The notes under the pieces: generated by a model
Told to the model about the DNA's origin: nothing
The model's database searches: none
What the model saw: only the letters and a program-made list of their open reading frames with translations
Made by a program: the position numbers and the translations under genes
NCBI GenBank assembly: GCA_965658275.1
Contig: CBFHRN010000066.1
Coordinates: 1 to 9,881, forward strand
Direction of reading: 5' to 3'
Source: Croceimicrobium sp965658275
GTDB lineage: Bacteria > Bacteroidota > Bacteroidia > Flavobacteriales > Schleiferiaceae
Length of the DNA stretch: 9,881 nt
Shown: one piece after another, positions 1 to 6,092 of the stretch
Layout: every line of letters begins with the position of its first letter
How positions within the stretch are numbered: the first letter of the stretch is position 1

Positions 1-760
1 TTCGACCTTTCTCGCCTGGCAGTCCACCGCTAAGCTTTTCCCAGGTGTCGCCACCATCGGTGGATTTATAAATGTCACTTTCCTTTCCGCCACTCACATA
101 AGTCCATACATGACGTCGGCGCTGATGCGCGGTAGCATACATGATATTTGGATTGCTAGGATCGAAGTGCACTTCGTTAAAGCCGGTGTTCTCGGATACT
201 TCCAATACAGGCTCCCAAGTATCGCCACCATCAGTGGTTTTGTAGATACCGCGTTCCCCGCCAGCACTCCAAAGCGGACCGTAGGCCGCCACGAAAACTA
301 CTTCGCTGTTATTCGGATGCACGGCAATCATACCGATGTGTTCGGAGCTTTTGAGTCCAACGTTCTTAAAGGATTTACCCCCATTTTCGGACTTGTAAAC
401 TCCATCACCAAAAGGAACGGAGCGCTGGTTGTTGTTTTCACCGGTGCCCACCCAAATTACTTTGGAATTATTGGGGTCGATGGTGACGCAGCCAATGGAA
501 TAGGAGCTGTAATTATCGAAAATAGGGCTGAAGCTAATACCATGATTGGTGGTCTTCCATAAACCACCGCTGGCTACTCCAACATAGTACTCGCTATGGT
601 CGTTGGGGTTAACAGCGATGTCGGCAATCCTTCCTGAGGTAAGAGCTGGGCCTACTTCACGAAAAGAAAGACCGGATAGCCCTACATCCTGACTTAAATC
701 TTTCTGAGCGGAGAGGTTAAGGCTAAGAAATCCTAGAGCTAGGACTAAGAAACGTTTCAT
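1..760 (-). CDS. Secreted BNR/Asp-box (VPS10/sortilin-like) beta-propeller protein, N-terminal part
   Basis: The reading frame is open from an ATG at 758-760 down to the window edge, giving 253 codons with the C-terminus missing. The protein starts with a Sec signal peptide (MKRFLVLALGFLSLNLSAQ, cleavage probably after residue 19). Four Asp-box-like turns follow at about residues 69-77 (KTTNHGISF), 123-131 (KSENGGKSF), 174-182 (KTTDGGDTW) and 232-240 (KSTDGGDTW), spaced about 50-58 residues apart, as in the blades of a BNR propeller. The opening segment (REVGPALTSGRI, then YYVGVASGGLWKT) resembles large Bacteroidota proteins usually annotated as 'glycosyl hydrolase' or 'WD40/YVTN/BNR-like repeat protein'. 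True glycosidase activity is not shown by these repeats, and a binding or protease-associated propeller is equally possible. From memory, family members are often near 1000 residues, so most of the gene probably lies outside the window. The product is likely periplasmic or secreted. Confidence 0.86.
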   Translation of the reverse strand, partial: MKRFLVLALGFLSLNLSAQKDLSQDVGLSGLSFREVGPALTSGRIADIAVNPNDHSEYYVGVASGGLWKTTNHGISFSPIFDNYSSYSIGCVTIDPNNSKVIWVGTGENNNQRSVPFGDGVYKSENGGKSFKNVGLKSSEHIGMIAVHPNNSEVVFVAAYGPLWSAGGERGIYKTTDGGDTWEPVLEVSENTGFNEVHFDPSNPNIMYATAHQRRRHVWTYVSGGKESDIYKSTDGGDTWEKLSGGLPGEKGR

Positions 761-785
761 AATCATCATTTAAATTCTGGGAGCC

Positions 786-793
786 CGAAGTTA
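786..793 (-). promoter_or_regulatory. Possible -7 box for the BNR-propeller gene
   Basis: On the minus strand this reads TAACTTCG, one mismatch from the Bacteroidota -7 consensus TAnnTTTG. It would place a transcript start near 780 and leave a leader of about 20 nt before the ATG at 760. No convincing TTG/TTTG element is found 19-21 bases upstream, so the call is weak. Confidence 0.28.
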
Positions 794-810
794 TGAAATA
801 GATGTGGATT

Positions 811-859
811 GGGGTAAGGGAAAAAGAGAGGAGGGGACGAGAAGAATAGGGGAAAAGAG
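811..859 (+). other. Polypurine tract in the intergenic region
   Basis: Of 49 plus-strand bases, 46 are purines; the exceptions are at 815, 838 and 847. It lies between the BNR gene and the FadL-like gene. Transcribed from the minus strand as read-through of the FadL unit, it would give a pyrimidine-rich RNA. It may mark a transcript end or simply be biased spacer; no hairpin precedes it. Confidence 0.5.
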
Positions 860-891
860 CTGAACGTGTTTATCACATCTCAATTCCCCAC

Positions 892-947
892 ATCTTACAT
901 CTTACATCTAAATTCTATGTTCTAGATTCTAGACTCTAGACTCTAAA
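892..947 (-). repeat. Eight-unit 7-bp degenerate tandem array
   Basis: Read on the minus strand from 947 to 892, the sequence divides without a gap into eight heptamers: TTTAGAG, TCTAGAG, TCTAGAA, TCTAGAA, CATAGAA, TTTAGAT, GTAAGAT, GTAAGAT. Every unit carries AGA at positions 4-6. The first unit overlaps the last sense codon and stop (943-945) of the FadL-like gene, and the rest is the 3' flank. A further related ACATCTC unit (plus strand) sits out of register at 875-881. TCTAGA is self-complementary, so neighbouring units can pair, but no clear terminator with a T-run is formed. Confidence 0.82.
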
Positions 948-2484
948 ATTTATAGGTTACCCCAGCAATAAAGCGCAAAAGGTTATTTTCCAATGCAAGG
1001 TCTTGTAATACTTCGATAGGATCTCCGCTTTGCGGGTCAAAGCCACGGTACAATACCTGATTGCGATTGTAAATGGTATTAATTACGGTGAGGTTTAATC
1101 CCCATTGATTGCTCTGGAAGCCAAAACCTGCGCTGATATCTTGACGATCTCCTAGAGTAGAAGCTTGTAAATCGCTGCGATACATGGATTGGTCGAGTCG
1201 GTAACCTCCTCTTAGGAAGAAGTTGTCCAAGCGCCATTCTAAGCCCGCTGCCCATGTTTGACGACCATTTCGGAAGAAGTTGTCGAGGGCGGGTTGAAAT
1301 TCCGAACGCAGGACATTTTCGTCAATATTAAAACTGTTGAAATTGGTATAAAGTCGATTTCCAGAAGCATTTTGGTATTGCCAGTCTACGCTAAGTATTA
1401 ATCGCTTCGCTAATACAGAAGCCAATCCTACGCGCACTATACCAGGGGTGCGCAGCCTGTATTGGTACTGATCCGTGCTAAGGGTAGCACTGGCCGTAGA
1501 TGTGCTTATACCCGGATAAGGTGCCTCGGCGAAACGTGCGGCAATATCGGTCTCATAAAATTGATTGATGGTATACCAGCTGTTACTTTGGTACGAAAGT
1601 CCCAATCGAAATTGAGGCACGGGCGCGTAGATCAGTCCTAATTTAAAATTAAAGCCGGTCGCTGAAATGTCATTTAAACGTCGGAAGGTATATTGGGTCG
1701 CACTGTAAGGCGCCGAGGAAACATTTTGAAGGTTTTCGGTAAAGAATTCTTCGCGACGATAGGTTAGGGTGGGAAAGCCAAGGCTGAAGCCATAATAGAG
1801 TTTTCCCCCGCGTTCCAAGGCAAAAGCAATATTGGTTTCATTGGCTGAACCGTTTTGATTAAAAGTATAGTTCAGTTCTGAGTTGGCGACTAATTGCCCG
1901 TCGATAACTTCTCCATAAGCGAAGCCCGTGCCGTCGGCTAGAATATTGTCATTACTGTCGGATACCAAAATATAGGCATCCCAAGCGGCATAAGCGTCAT
2001 CGCTAATGAGGTTTACATTAGTGCCGGCACTACTTTCGGCCCAGTATTGACCTAAGGTGTAGTCATTTTGAGCGCCCAAAATGGAAAAGTCTCGATTAAA
2101 GCTCGCTAATCGATTGACACTAACTGCCAAAGAAAAACGATTGTCGCGATCCTCTCCTAAAGATAAATTGAGTCCGAAGTTTTCAAAGCTTAAATCAAAA
2201 TTGAGGGTGCTGCTGCTTTTGTCGTAAAAGTCGGAAAAGCTGGAAGTTTCGTTGTTAAAACCTAGGCTAAAAGAGATATTGCTGAATTGATTTACCGCTC
2301 CTGATGCTGGGTTAATGCCAATCGCACTCGGATCGTTGCCGAGAGCTGTAAAGGCGCCCCCCATTGCGGTAAATCGGGGGCTGCCATTTAGATCTCTATG
2401 ATGGAATAATTCCACATCTTCAACAGTTTGAGCTTGCAGACCGAAGCTTAAACCTAAGGATAGAATAAAAGCTAGTTTTTTCAT
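943..2484 (-). CDS. FadL/OmpP1/TodX-family outer-membrane transport protein
   Basis: The 513-residue protein begins with a Sec signal peptide (MKKLAFILSLGLSFGLQAQ). A segment around residues 35-61 (SPRFTAMGGAFTALGNDPSA, then INPAS) follows; this is the N-terminal signature of FadL-type barrels, where this region helps plug the pore. The remainder alternates polar and aromatic residues as in beta-strands, and the chain ends in YKF, a C-terminal phenylalanine typical of barrels folded by the BAM machine. FadL-family proteins pass hydrophobic compounds such as long-chain fatty acids or aromatics across the outer membrane. Bacteroidota members are often labelled 'hemin receptor' on weak grounds. 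The substrate cannot be told from the sequence. The start is 24 bp after the upstream lipoprotein stop, so the two are probably co-transcribed from the promoter region at 3997-4078. Confidence 0.88.
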   Translation of the reverse strand: MKKLAFILSLGLSFGLQAQTVEDVELFHHRDLNGSPRFTAMGGAFTALGNDPSAIGINPASGAVNQFSNISFSLGFNNETSSFSDFYDKSSSTLNFDLSFENFGLNLSLGEDRDNRFSLAVSVNRLASFNRDFSILGAQNDYTLGQYWAESSAGTNVNLISDDAYAAWDAYILVSDSNDNILADGTGFAYGEVIDGQLVANSELNYTFNQNGSANETNIAFALERGGKLYYGFSLGFPTLTYRREEFFTENLQNVSSAPYSATQYTFRRLNDISATGFNFKLGLIYAPVPQFRLGLSYQSNSWYTINQFYETDIAARFAEAPYPGISTSTASATLSTDQYQYRLRTPGIVRVGLASVLAKRLILSVDWQYQNASGNRLYTNFNSFNIDENVLRSEFQPALDNFFRNGRQTWAAGLEWRLDNFFLRGGYRLDQSMYRSDLQASTLGDRQDISAGFGFQSNQWGLNLTVINTIYNRNQVLYRGFDPQSGDPIEVLQDLALENNLLRFIAGVTYKF

Positions 2485-2508
2485 GTTTTCGTTGTGCTTT
2501 AGTTCTAC

Positions 2509-3996
2509 TTAGCGTCTGCCACTGCGGCTAGAGCTAGAGCTGCGACTACTTCCTGAGCTTCTAGATCCACCGGATGAAGAGCGGCTGGATCCGGAAGAGC
2601 GATAGCTACCTCCGCTGCTGCGGCTGGAGCTTCCGCTCCTAACTCCTGAAGATCTTGAAGAACGTCCACTATTGGAAGGAGTATAGCTGCGACTTCCAGA
2701 GTTGTTGGAAGGGGTATAGCTTCTCCTATTGCTAGGGCTAGTACTTCTTTGTTGATTCGCATTGCTGTTGCTGCGGTTCGACTGACGATAGTTAGGTGTA
2801 GACCTTTGGGTCTGTCTGCTATTATTGAAAGAACGATTGCGTTCGCTGCTACTTTGGTAGCTTGGCGTGCTATTATGCTGATTGCTTGCTCTGTTCGAGT
2901 TCACGCTGCTGCGGTTAGCATTCCCACTACGAACCGTATTTACTCGAGTTGCACTGCGTGTGCTGTTGTAGTTTGCAGGGGTTGCACTGCGACTGCCACT
3001 ACGATTGCTGGAATTGCTGCGGTTCACTTGGCTTGTTGCTCTGGAAGTAGTACTTCTGTTCGTAGCTACATAGCGGCTTCCACGGTTACTAGCGGTGCGG
3101 CTGGTGCTTACTCTTTGAGCGTTGGCACTGCGGCTATTAAGGCTGCTGTTGCTGAATCGACTGCTGCGACTTGTTACCGCTGCTTTGCCATAAGGGCTGC
3201 GCACTTCACTGCGATTGCTTCTTGCGGTTGTCGTTTTGTAGCGGTTCGTTCTACCCGAATTCGCATAGGCCGTACGACGACTTATATTGTATCCAGGGTG
3301 GATGTTGTAGGAACCACTTCGGCCACCGATTCCACGCACGCCAGTGTAGATTCTGTTGCGGCCCCAAAGCATATCATTGCTACCTTGCCAGTATCCGTTC
3401 TGAAAGCCAGCCCAATAGGCGTTGTAGCTGCCCCAGCCGCCGCCCCAACCAGGGCCCCAGCCTTGTCTCCATGGATTTCCCCAACCGGCTCCCCAACCAG
3501 CATTCCAGCCGAAGCCACCGCCCCAGCCAAATCCAGCATTCCATCCCATCATGCTGTTCCAGCCAAAGCCAACGTTAGGTCCCCAGGCACTGCAATACCA
3601 TGGGTCAAAGAAAGGATCGTAGAAAGGAGTGTTCCAACCCCAGTTATTGGCCATCCCCCAATTGTTCCAGAAGAACCCACCATTCATACCTGGGTTCCGC
3701 AATGAAGGACTGTTGTAATAGTTGTTTACAATTACATTTCCATTACCAGCAGCGGCCTGACTAGCAGCGCTATTGTCATTAGGATCGTAATAGTCTAAAT
3801 CTTGCTGTTGATTTTGCCCTGATGGATTTACATCCGATAATGAAAAGTCCTCGTTAGCATTGTTGGCTACTGCAGGGGCACTTTGTCCACCGCCGTATAA
3901 TCCATCGTTGTAATAATTGTTTACCACAGGTTGCTTCGAGCTGCATGCTCCCAAGCCCATGGAGGCTCCGATTAATAATGCGATTAGCTTTTTCAT
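2509..3996 (-). CDS. Trp/Gly/Asn-rich lipoprotein with Arg/Ser-rich basic tail
   Basis: This is a 495-residue protein of unknown function. A lipoprotein signal peptide (MKKLIALLIGASMGLGAC) ends in the lipobox LGAC, with the acylated Cys at residue 18. Residues 19-105 are Asn/Gln/Asp-rich and contain VNNYYN twice (25-30 and 90-95). Residues 110-211 hold 19 tryptophans in a Gly/Asn background, with exact six- and then four-residue spacing. Residues 212-495 are almost only Ser, Arg, Asn, Thr and Gly with just two acidic residues, giving a strongly basic, probably disordered tail ending SRSGRR. I recognise no enzyme domain. It lies directly upstream of the FadL-like gene. A surface-exposed adhesive or polyanion-binding role is inference from composition. 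The frame is supported by the signal peptide, the intact 1.5-kb length and codon-by-codon repeat preservation. Confidence 0.88.
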   Translation of the reverse strand: MKKLIALLIGASMGLGACSSKQPVVNNYYNDGLYGGGQSAPAVANNANEDFSLSDVNPSGQNQQQDLDYYDPNDNSAASQAAAGNGNVIVNNYYNSPSLRNPGMNGGFFWNNWGMANNWGWNTPFYDPFFDPWYCSAWGPNVGFGWNSMMGWNAGFGWGGGFGWNAGWGAGWGNPWRQGWGPGWGGGWGSYNAYWAGFQNGYWQGSNDMLWGRNRIYTGVRGIGGRSGSYNIHPGYNISRRTAYANSGRTNRYKTTTARSNRSEVRSPYGKAAVTSRSSRFSNSSLNSRSANAQRVSTSRTASNRGSRYVATNRSTTSRATSQVNRSNSSNRSGSRSATPANYNSTRSATRVNTVRSGNANRSSVNSNRASNQHNSTPSYQSSSERNRSFNNSRQTQRSTPNYRQSNRSNSNANQQRSTSPSNRRSYTPSNNSGSRSYTPSNSGRSSRSSGVRSGSSSRSSGGSYRSSGSSRSSSGGSRSSGSSRSSSSSRSGRR

Positions 3997-4006
3997 GACT
4001 TATTCA

Positions 4007-4036
4007 TTTTAGGGATTTCTTAAATAATTAGCTTTG
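4007..4036 (+). promoter_or_regulatory. Promoter of proS
   Basis: TAGCTTTG at 4029-4036 matches the Bacteroidota -7 consensus TAnnTTTG exactly. The upstream element is imperfect (TTTT at 4007-4010, 18 bases away). The expected transcript start near 4042 leaves a leader of about 37 nt before the proS ATG, with no Shine-Dalgarno sequence and an A-rich stretch before the start. Confidence 0.58.
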
Positions 4037-4037
4037 C

Positions 4038-4068
4038 CAATATTATAGGTTGCAAACTCCATACCAAG
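4038..4068 (-). promoter_or_regulatory. Possible promoter of the lipoprotein-FadL unit
   Basis: On the minus strand CTTG (4068-4065) is followed after 19 bases by TAATATTG (4045-4038), one mismatch from TAnnTTTG. The start would fall near 4031, about 35 nt ahead of the lipoprotein ATG at 3996. It interlocks with the proS promoter on the other strand. Confidence 0.36.
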
Positions 4069-4078
4069 ATACAAATTA

Positions 4079-5551
4079 ATGGCTCAGAAGTTAACAAAGC
4101 GCGCGGACGACTACTCCAAGTGGTATAATGAATTAGTAGTAAGAGCGGACCTTGCAGAGAATTCTGCAGTTCGTGGATCTATGGTGATCAAGCCTTATGG
4201 CTATGCTATTTGGGAGCGCATGCAGGCCGAATTGGATCGCATGTTTAAGGAAACAGGGCACGAAAATGCGTATTTCCCTCTTTTTATCCCGAAATCATTC
4301 TTTTCGAGAGAGGCGAGTCATGTTGAAGGCTTTGCAAAGGAGTGTGCTGTGGTTACGCATTACCGCTTGAAGAATGATGAGAATGGAAAAGGCGTTGTGG
4401 TTGATGAAACGGCTCGTTTAGAAGAGGAACTAATTGTGCGCCCTACTTCAGAGACCATCATTTGGGATACGTATAAAAACTGGATTCAATCTTATCGCGA
4501 TTTACCTTTAAAAATTAATCAGTGGGCCAATGTGGTGCGCTGGGAGATGCGTACCCGTTTATTCTTGCGCACGGCTGAGTTCTTATGGCAAGAAGGGCAT
4601 ACCGCTCATGCCACTCGGGAAGAAGCTGTGGAAGAGGCGGAATTGATGTTAAAGGTCTATGCCGAGTTCGTCGAAAATTACATGGCTATTCCGGTAATTC
4701 AAGGATTGAAGACCGAAAGCGAGCGTTTTGCGGGAGCGGAAGAAACCTATTGTATCGAAGCCTTAATGCAAGACGGTAAAGCCTTGCAGGCCGGTACTTC
4801 TCATTTCTTAGGGCAAAACTTCGCCAAGGCTTTTGATGTAAAGTACGCCTCAAAAGAAGGTAAGGAAGAATATGTATGGGCCACTTCTTGGGGCGTATCG
4901 ACGCGCTTAATGGGAGCTCTAATCATGACCCATTCCGATGATCAAGGTTTAGTGCTTCCTCCAAATTTAGCGCCTCATCAAGTCGTTATTGTACCTATTT
5001 ATAAAGGGGAAGAGCAATTGGCTCAGATTTCTGAAAAAGCTTTAGAGATTAAAAAGTCCCTGGAGCGTAACGGAATTCGAGTGAAGTTTGATAATCGGGA
5101 TACCCATAAGCCGGGCTGGAAATTCGCGGAATACGAATTGAAAGGTGTGCCTTTGCGTATTGCGATTGGTCCACGCGACCTGGAAAAGGGTACGGTTGAA
5201 TTGGCACGTCGAGATACTTTGAGTAAAGAGTTTACTACGGTTGAAGGATTAGCTGAGAAGATAGAAGCTATGCTAGCCGAGATCCAGGTAAATCTATTGG
5301 ACAAGGCCAAAAGCTTCCGTGAGGAGAAAACTTATTCGGTAGACAGCTGGGAGGACTTTAAAGCTAAAATCGAAGCTGGTGGCTTTGTTATGGCCCATTG
5401 GGATGGTACTTCTGCCACCGAGGAGCGCATAAAAGGGGAAACCAAAGCGACCATTCGTTGCATCCCCATCGATCAGAAGGAAGAAGATGGACTTTGTGTT
5501 TACTCAGGAGCCCCTTCGAAAGGGCGTGTAGTATTTGCAAGGGCTTATTAA
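4079..5551 (+). CDS. proS: Prolyl-tRNA synthetase, archaeal/eukaryotic-type (type 3)
   Basis: This cytoplasmic class II aminoacyl-tRNA synthetase charges tRNA-Pro with proline using ATP. The 490-residue length without an inserted editing (INS) domain fits the type-3 enzymes. Visible landmarks are RPTSE at 121-125, class II motif 2 around 154-177 (RWEMRTRLFLRTAEFLW then QEGHTAH), GTSHFLGQNF near 239-248, and motif 3 around 272-287 (GVSTRLMGALIMTHSD). The anticodon-binding domain starts near 300 (HQVVIVPIYKG), and the C-terminal domain ends in the family's conserved tyrosine (VVFARAY). The C-terminal region, which binds zinc through four cysteines in Thermus-type enzymes, keeps only one of them (LCVYSG). 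This is probably the normal state in this lineage. The ATG at 4079 gives the usual family N-terminus. The gene is divergent from the lipoprotein-FadL unit. Confidence 0.97.
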   Translation: MAQKLTKRADDYSKWYNELVVRADLAENSAVRGSMVIKPYGYAIWERMQAELDRMFKETGHENAYFPLFIPKSFFSREASHVEGFAKECAVVTHYRLKNDENGKGVVVDETARLEEELIVRPTSETIIWDTYKNWIQSYRDLPLKINQWANVVRWEMRTRLFLRTAEFLWQEGHTAHATREEAVEEAELMLKVYAEFVENYMAIPVIQGLKTESERFAGAEETYCIEALMQDGKALQAGTSHFLGQNFAKAFDVKYASKEGKEEYVWATSWGVSTRLMGALIMTHSDDQGLVLPPNLAPHQVVIVPIYKGEEQLAQISEKALEIKKSLERNGIRVKFDNRDTHKPGWKFAEYELKGVPLRIAIGPRDLEKGTVELARRDTLSKEFTTVEGLAEKIEAMLAEIQVNLLDKAKSFREEKTYSVDSWEDFKAKIEAGGFVMAHWDGTSATEERIKGETKATIRCIPIDQKEEDGLCVYSGAPSKGRVVFARAY

Positions 5552-5574
5552 TTCTCGTTGATTATCAGGGTTTT

Positions 5575-5606
5575 GTGGAAAAATTACTTTTTCACTTAAT
5601 TTTTTT
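5575..5606 (+). terminator. Probable intrinsic terminator after proS
   Basis: GTGGAAAA (5575-5582) pairs with TTTTTCAC (5588-5595), including one G-T pair, around a 5-base loop. TTAA and then seven Ts (5600-5606) follow. The stem is AT-rich and the T-run is set off by four bases, so termination may be partial. It starts 24 bp after the proS stop. Confidence 0.48.
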
Positions 5607-5616
5607 GATAGAGAGG

Positions 5617-5647
5617 TTTGCACAATTGGAAATTGGCTTTACATTTG
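5617..5647 (+). promoter_or_regulatory. Promoter of tRNA-Glu and rpsT
   Basis: TTTG at 5617-5620 is followed after exactly 19 bases by TACATTTG at 5640-5647, a full match to the Bacteroidota -33/-7 promoter. Transcription should start near 5653, about 22 nt ahead of the tRNA. An 8-bp inverted repeat (GGTTTGCA 5615-5622, TGCAAACC 5646-5653) overlaps both elements. Confidence 0.72.
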
Positions 5648-5675
5648 CAAACCCAAATTTGAACGGGAAACATAA

Positions 5676-5747
5676 GGCCCCTTCGTCTATCGGTTAGGAC
5701 GCCAGGTTTTCATCCTGGAAAGAGGAGTTCGATTCTCCTAGGGGCTG
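5676..5747 (+). tRNA. tRNA-Glu (anticodon TTC)
   Basis: The 72-nt cloverleaf is complete. The acceptor stem is GGCCCCT (5676-5682) with AGGGGCT (5740-5746), opened by a G-T pair. The D-arm holds TCTATCGGTTAGGA. The anticodon stem CCAGG/CCTGG (5702-5706/5714-5718) closes the loop TTTTCAT with anticodon TTC at 5709-5711. The T-arm is AGGAG/CTCCT with loop TTCGATT, and the discriminator is G5747. The 3' CCA is not encoded in full (CAA follows) and must be added after processing. It lies 14 nt upstream of rpsT and probably shares its transcript. Confidence 0.97.
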
Positions 5748-5748
5748 C

Positions 5749-5753
5749 AAGGA
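5749..5753 (+). promoter_or_regulatory. Shine-Dalgarno-like site of rpsT
   Basis: AAGGA lies 8 nt before the rpsT ATG. This stands out because most other starts in the window, including proS, have only A-rich leaders, as is common in Bacteroidota. It lies wholly within the 14-nt spacer after the tRNA. Confidence 0.5.
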
Positions 5754-5761
5754 AAAAGATT

Positions 5762-6013
5762 ATGGCAAACCACAAGTCAGCATTAAAAAGAGTACGCGCA
5801 AACGAAAAAAAGCGCGTGTTAAACAAGTATCAACACAAAACCACTCGTAACGCGATTCGCGACTTACGTGCTGAGGAAAATAAAGATGCCGCAAGCAAGC
5901 GTCTTCCTGAGGTAATGGCAATGATTGATAAATTGGCAAAGAAAAACATTATTCACAGCAACAAGGCTTCAAACTTGAAGTCTAAGTTAACTGTATTTGT
6001 AAACGGACTATAA
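5762..6013 (+). CDS. rpsT: 30S ribosomal protein S20
   Basis: The 83-residue basic protein has the typical S20 start (MANHKSALKRVRANEKKR) and the conserved C-terminal half (IHSNKASNLKSKL). S20 binds 16S rRNA near its 5' domain and supports early assembly of the small subunit. The length is normal for the family. The gene follows tRNA-Glu by 14 nt without a promoter of its own and is closed by a strong terminator, so tRNA-Glu and rpsT form a two-gene unit. Confidence 0.98.
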   Translation: MANHKSALKRVRANEKKRVLNKYQHKTTRNAIRDLRAEENKDAASKRLPEVMAMIDKLAKKNIIHSNKASNLKSKLTVFVNGL

Positions 6014-6034
6014 GTACTGTGTTTCGAACAAATT

Positions 6035-6063
6035 AAGGCCCTTCCTTTGGAAGGGCTTTTTTT
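6035..6063 (+). terminator. Strong intrinsic terminator after rpsT
   Basis: GCCCTTCC (6038-6045) pairs perfectly with GGAAGGGC (6049-6056) around a TTT loop and is followed at once by seven Ts (6057-6063). The stem can extend by three more pairs into the T-run, including one G-T pair. It ends the tRNA-Glu/rpsT transcript. Confidence 0.93.
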
Positions 6064-6077
6064 GTTTAGGACCTTTG
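6046..6077 (+). promoter_or_regulatory. Possible yggS promoter overlapping the rpsT terminator
   Basis: TTTG at 6046-6049, which forms the terminator loop and the first base of its right arm, is followed after 20 bases by GACCTTTG (6070-6077), one mismatch from TAnnTTTG. The predicted start near 6083 lies downstream of the TTG at 6075 and about 10 nt before the GTG at 6093. It therefore also bears on the start-codon choice. Confidence 0.4.
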
Positions 6078-6092
6078 CGTAAAATAGGACTT

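Noticed and set aside
110..562. 150-codon plus-strand open frame
   Set aside because: It lies antisense to the clear BNR-propeller gene, which has a signal peptide and four Asp boxes on the minus strand.
1..760. Calling the BNR gene a proven glycoside hydrolase
   Set aside because: Asp boxes only show the propeller fold; no catalytic residues can be assigned from the N-terminal fragment.
875..947. CRISPR-like array
   Set aside because: Units are only 7 bp with no spacers, so this is a degenerate tandem array rather than repeats separated by unique spacers.
2505..3705. Long open frames on both strands overlapping the Trp/Arg-rich lipoprotein, including a 318-codon plus-strand frame
   Set aside because: They mirror the low-complexity codons of the lipoprotein, start without a signal peptide or recognisable domain, and give Ala/Thr/Ser-biased nonsense. 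The minus frame with a lipobox and ordered repeats is the real gene.
5398..5697. 99-codon plus-strand frame running from proS through the terminator and promoter into tRNA-Glu
   Set aside because: It overlaps proS in another frame and crosses regulatory DNA and a tRNA; no family resemblance.
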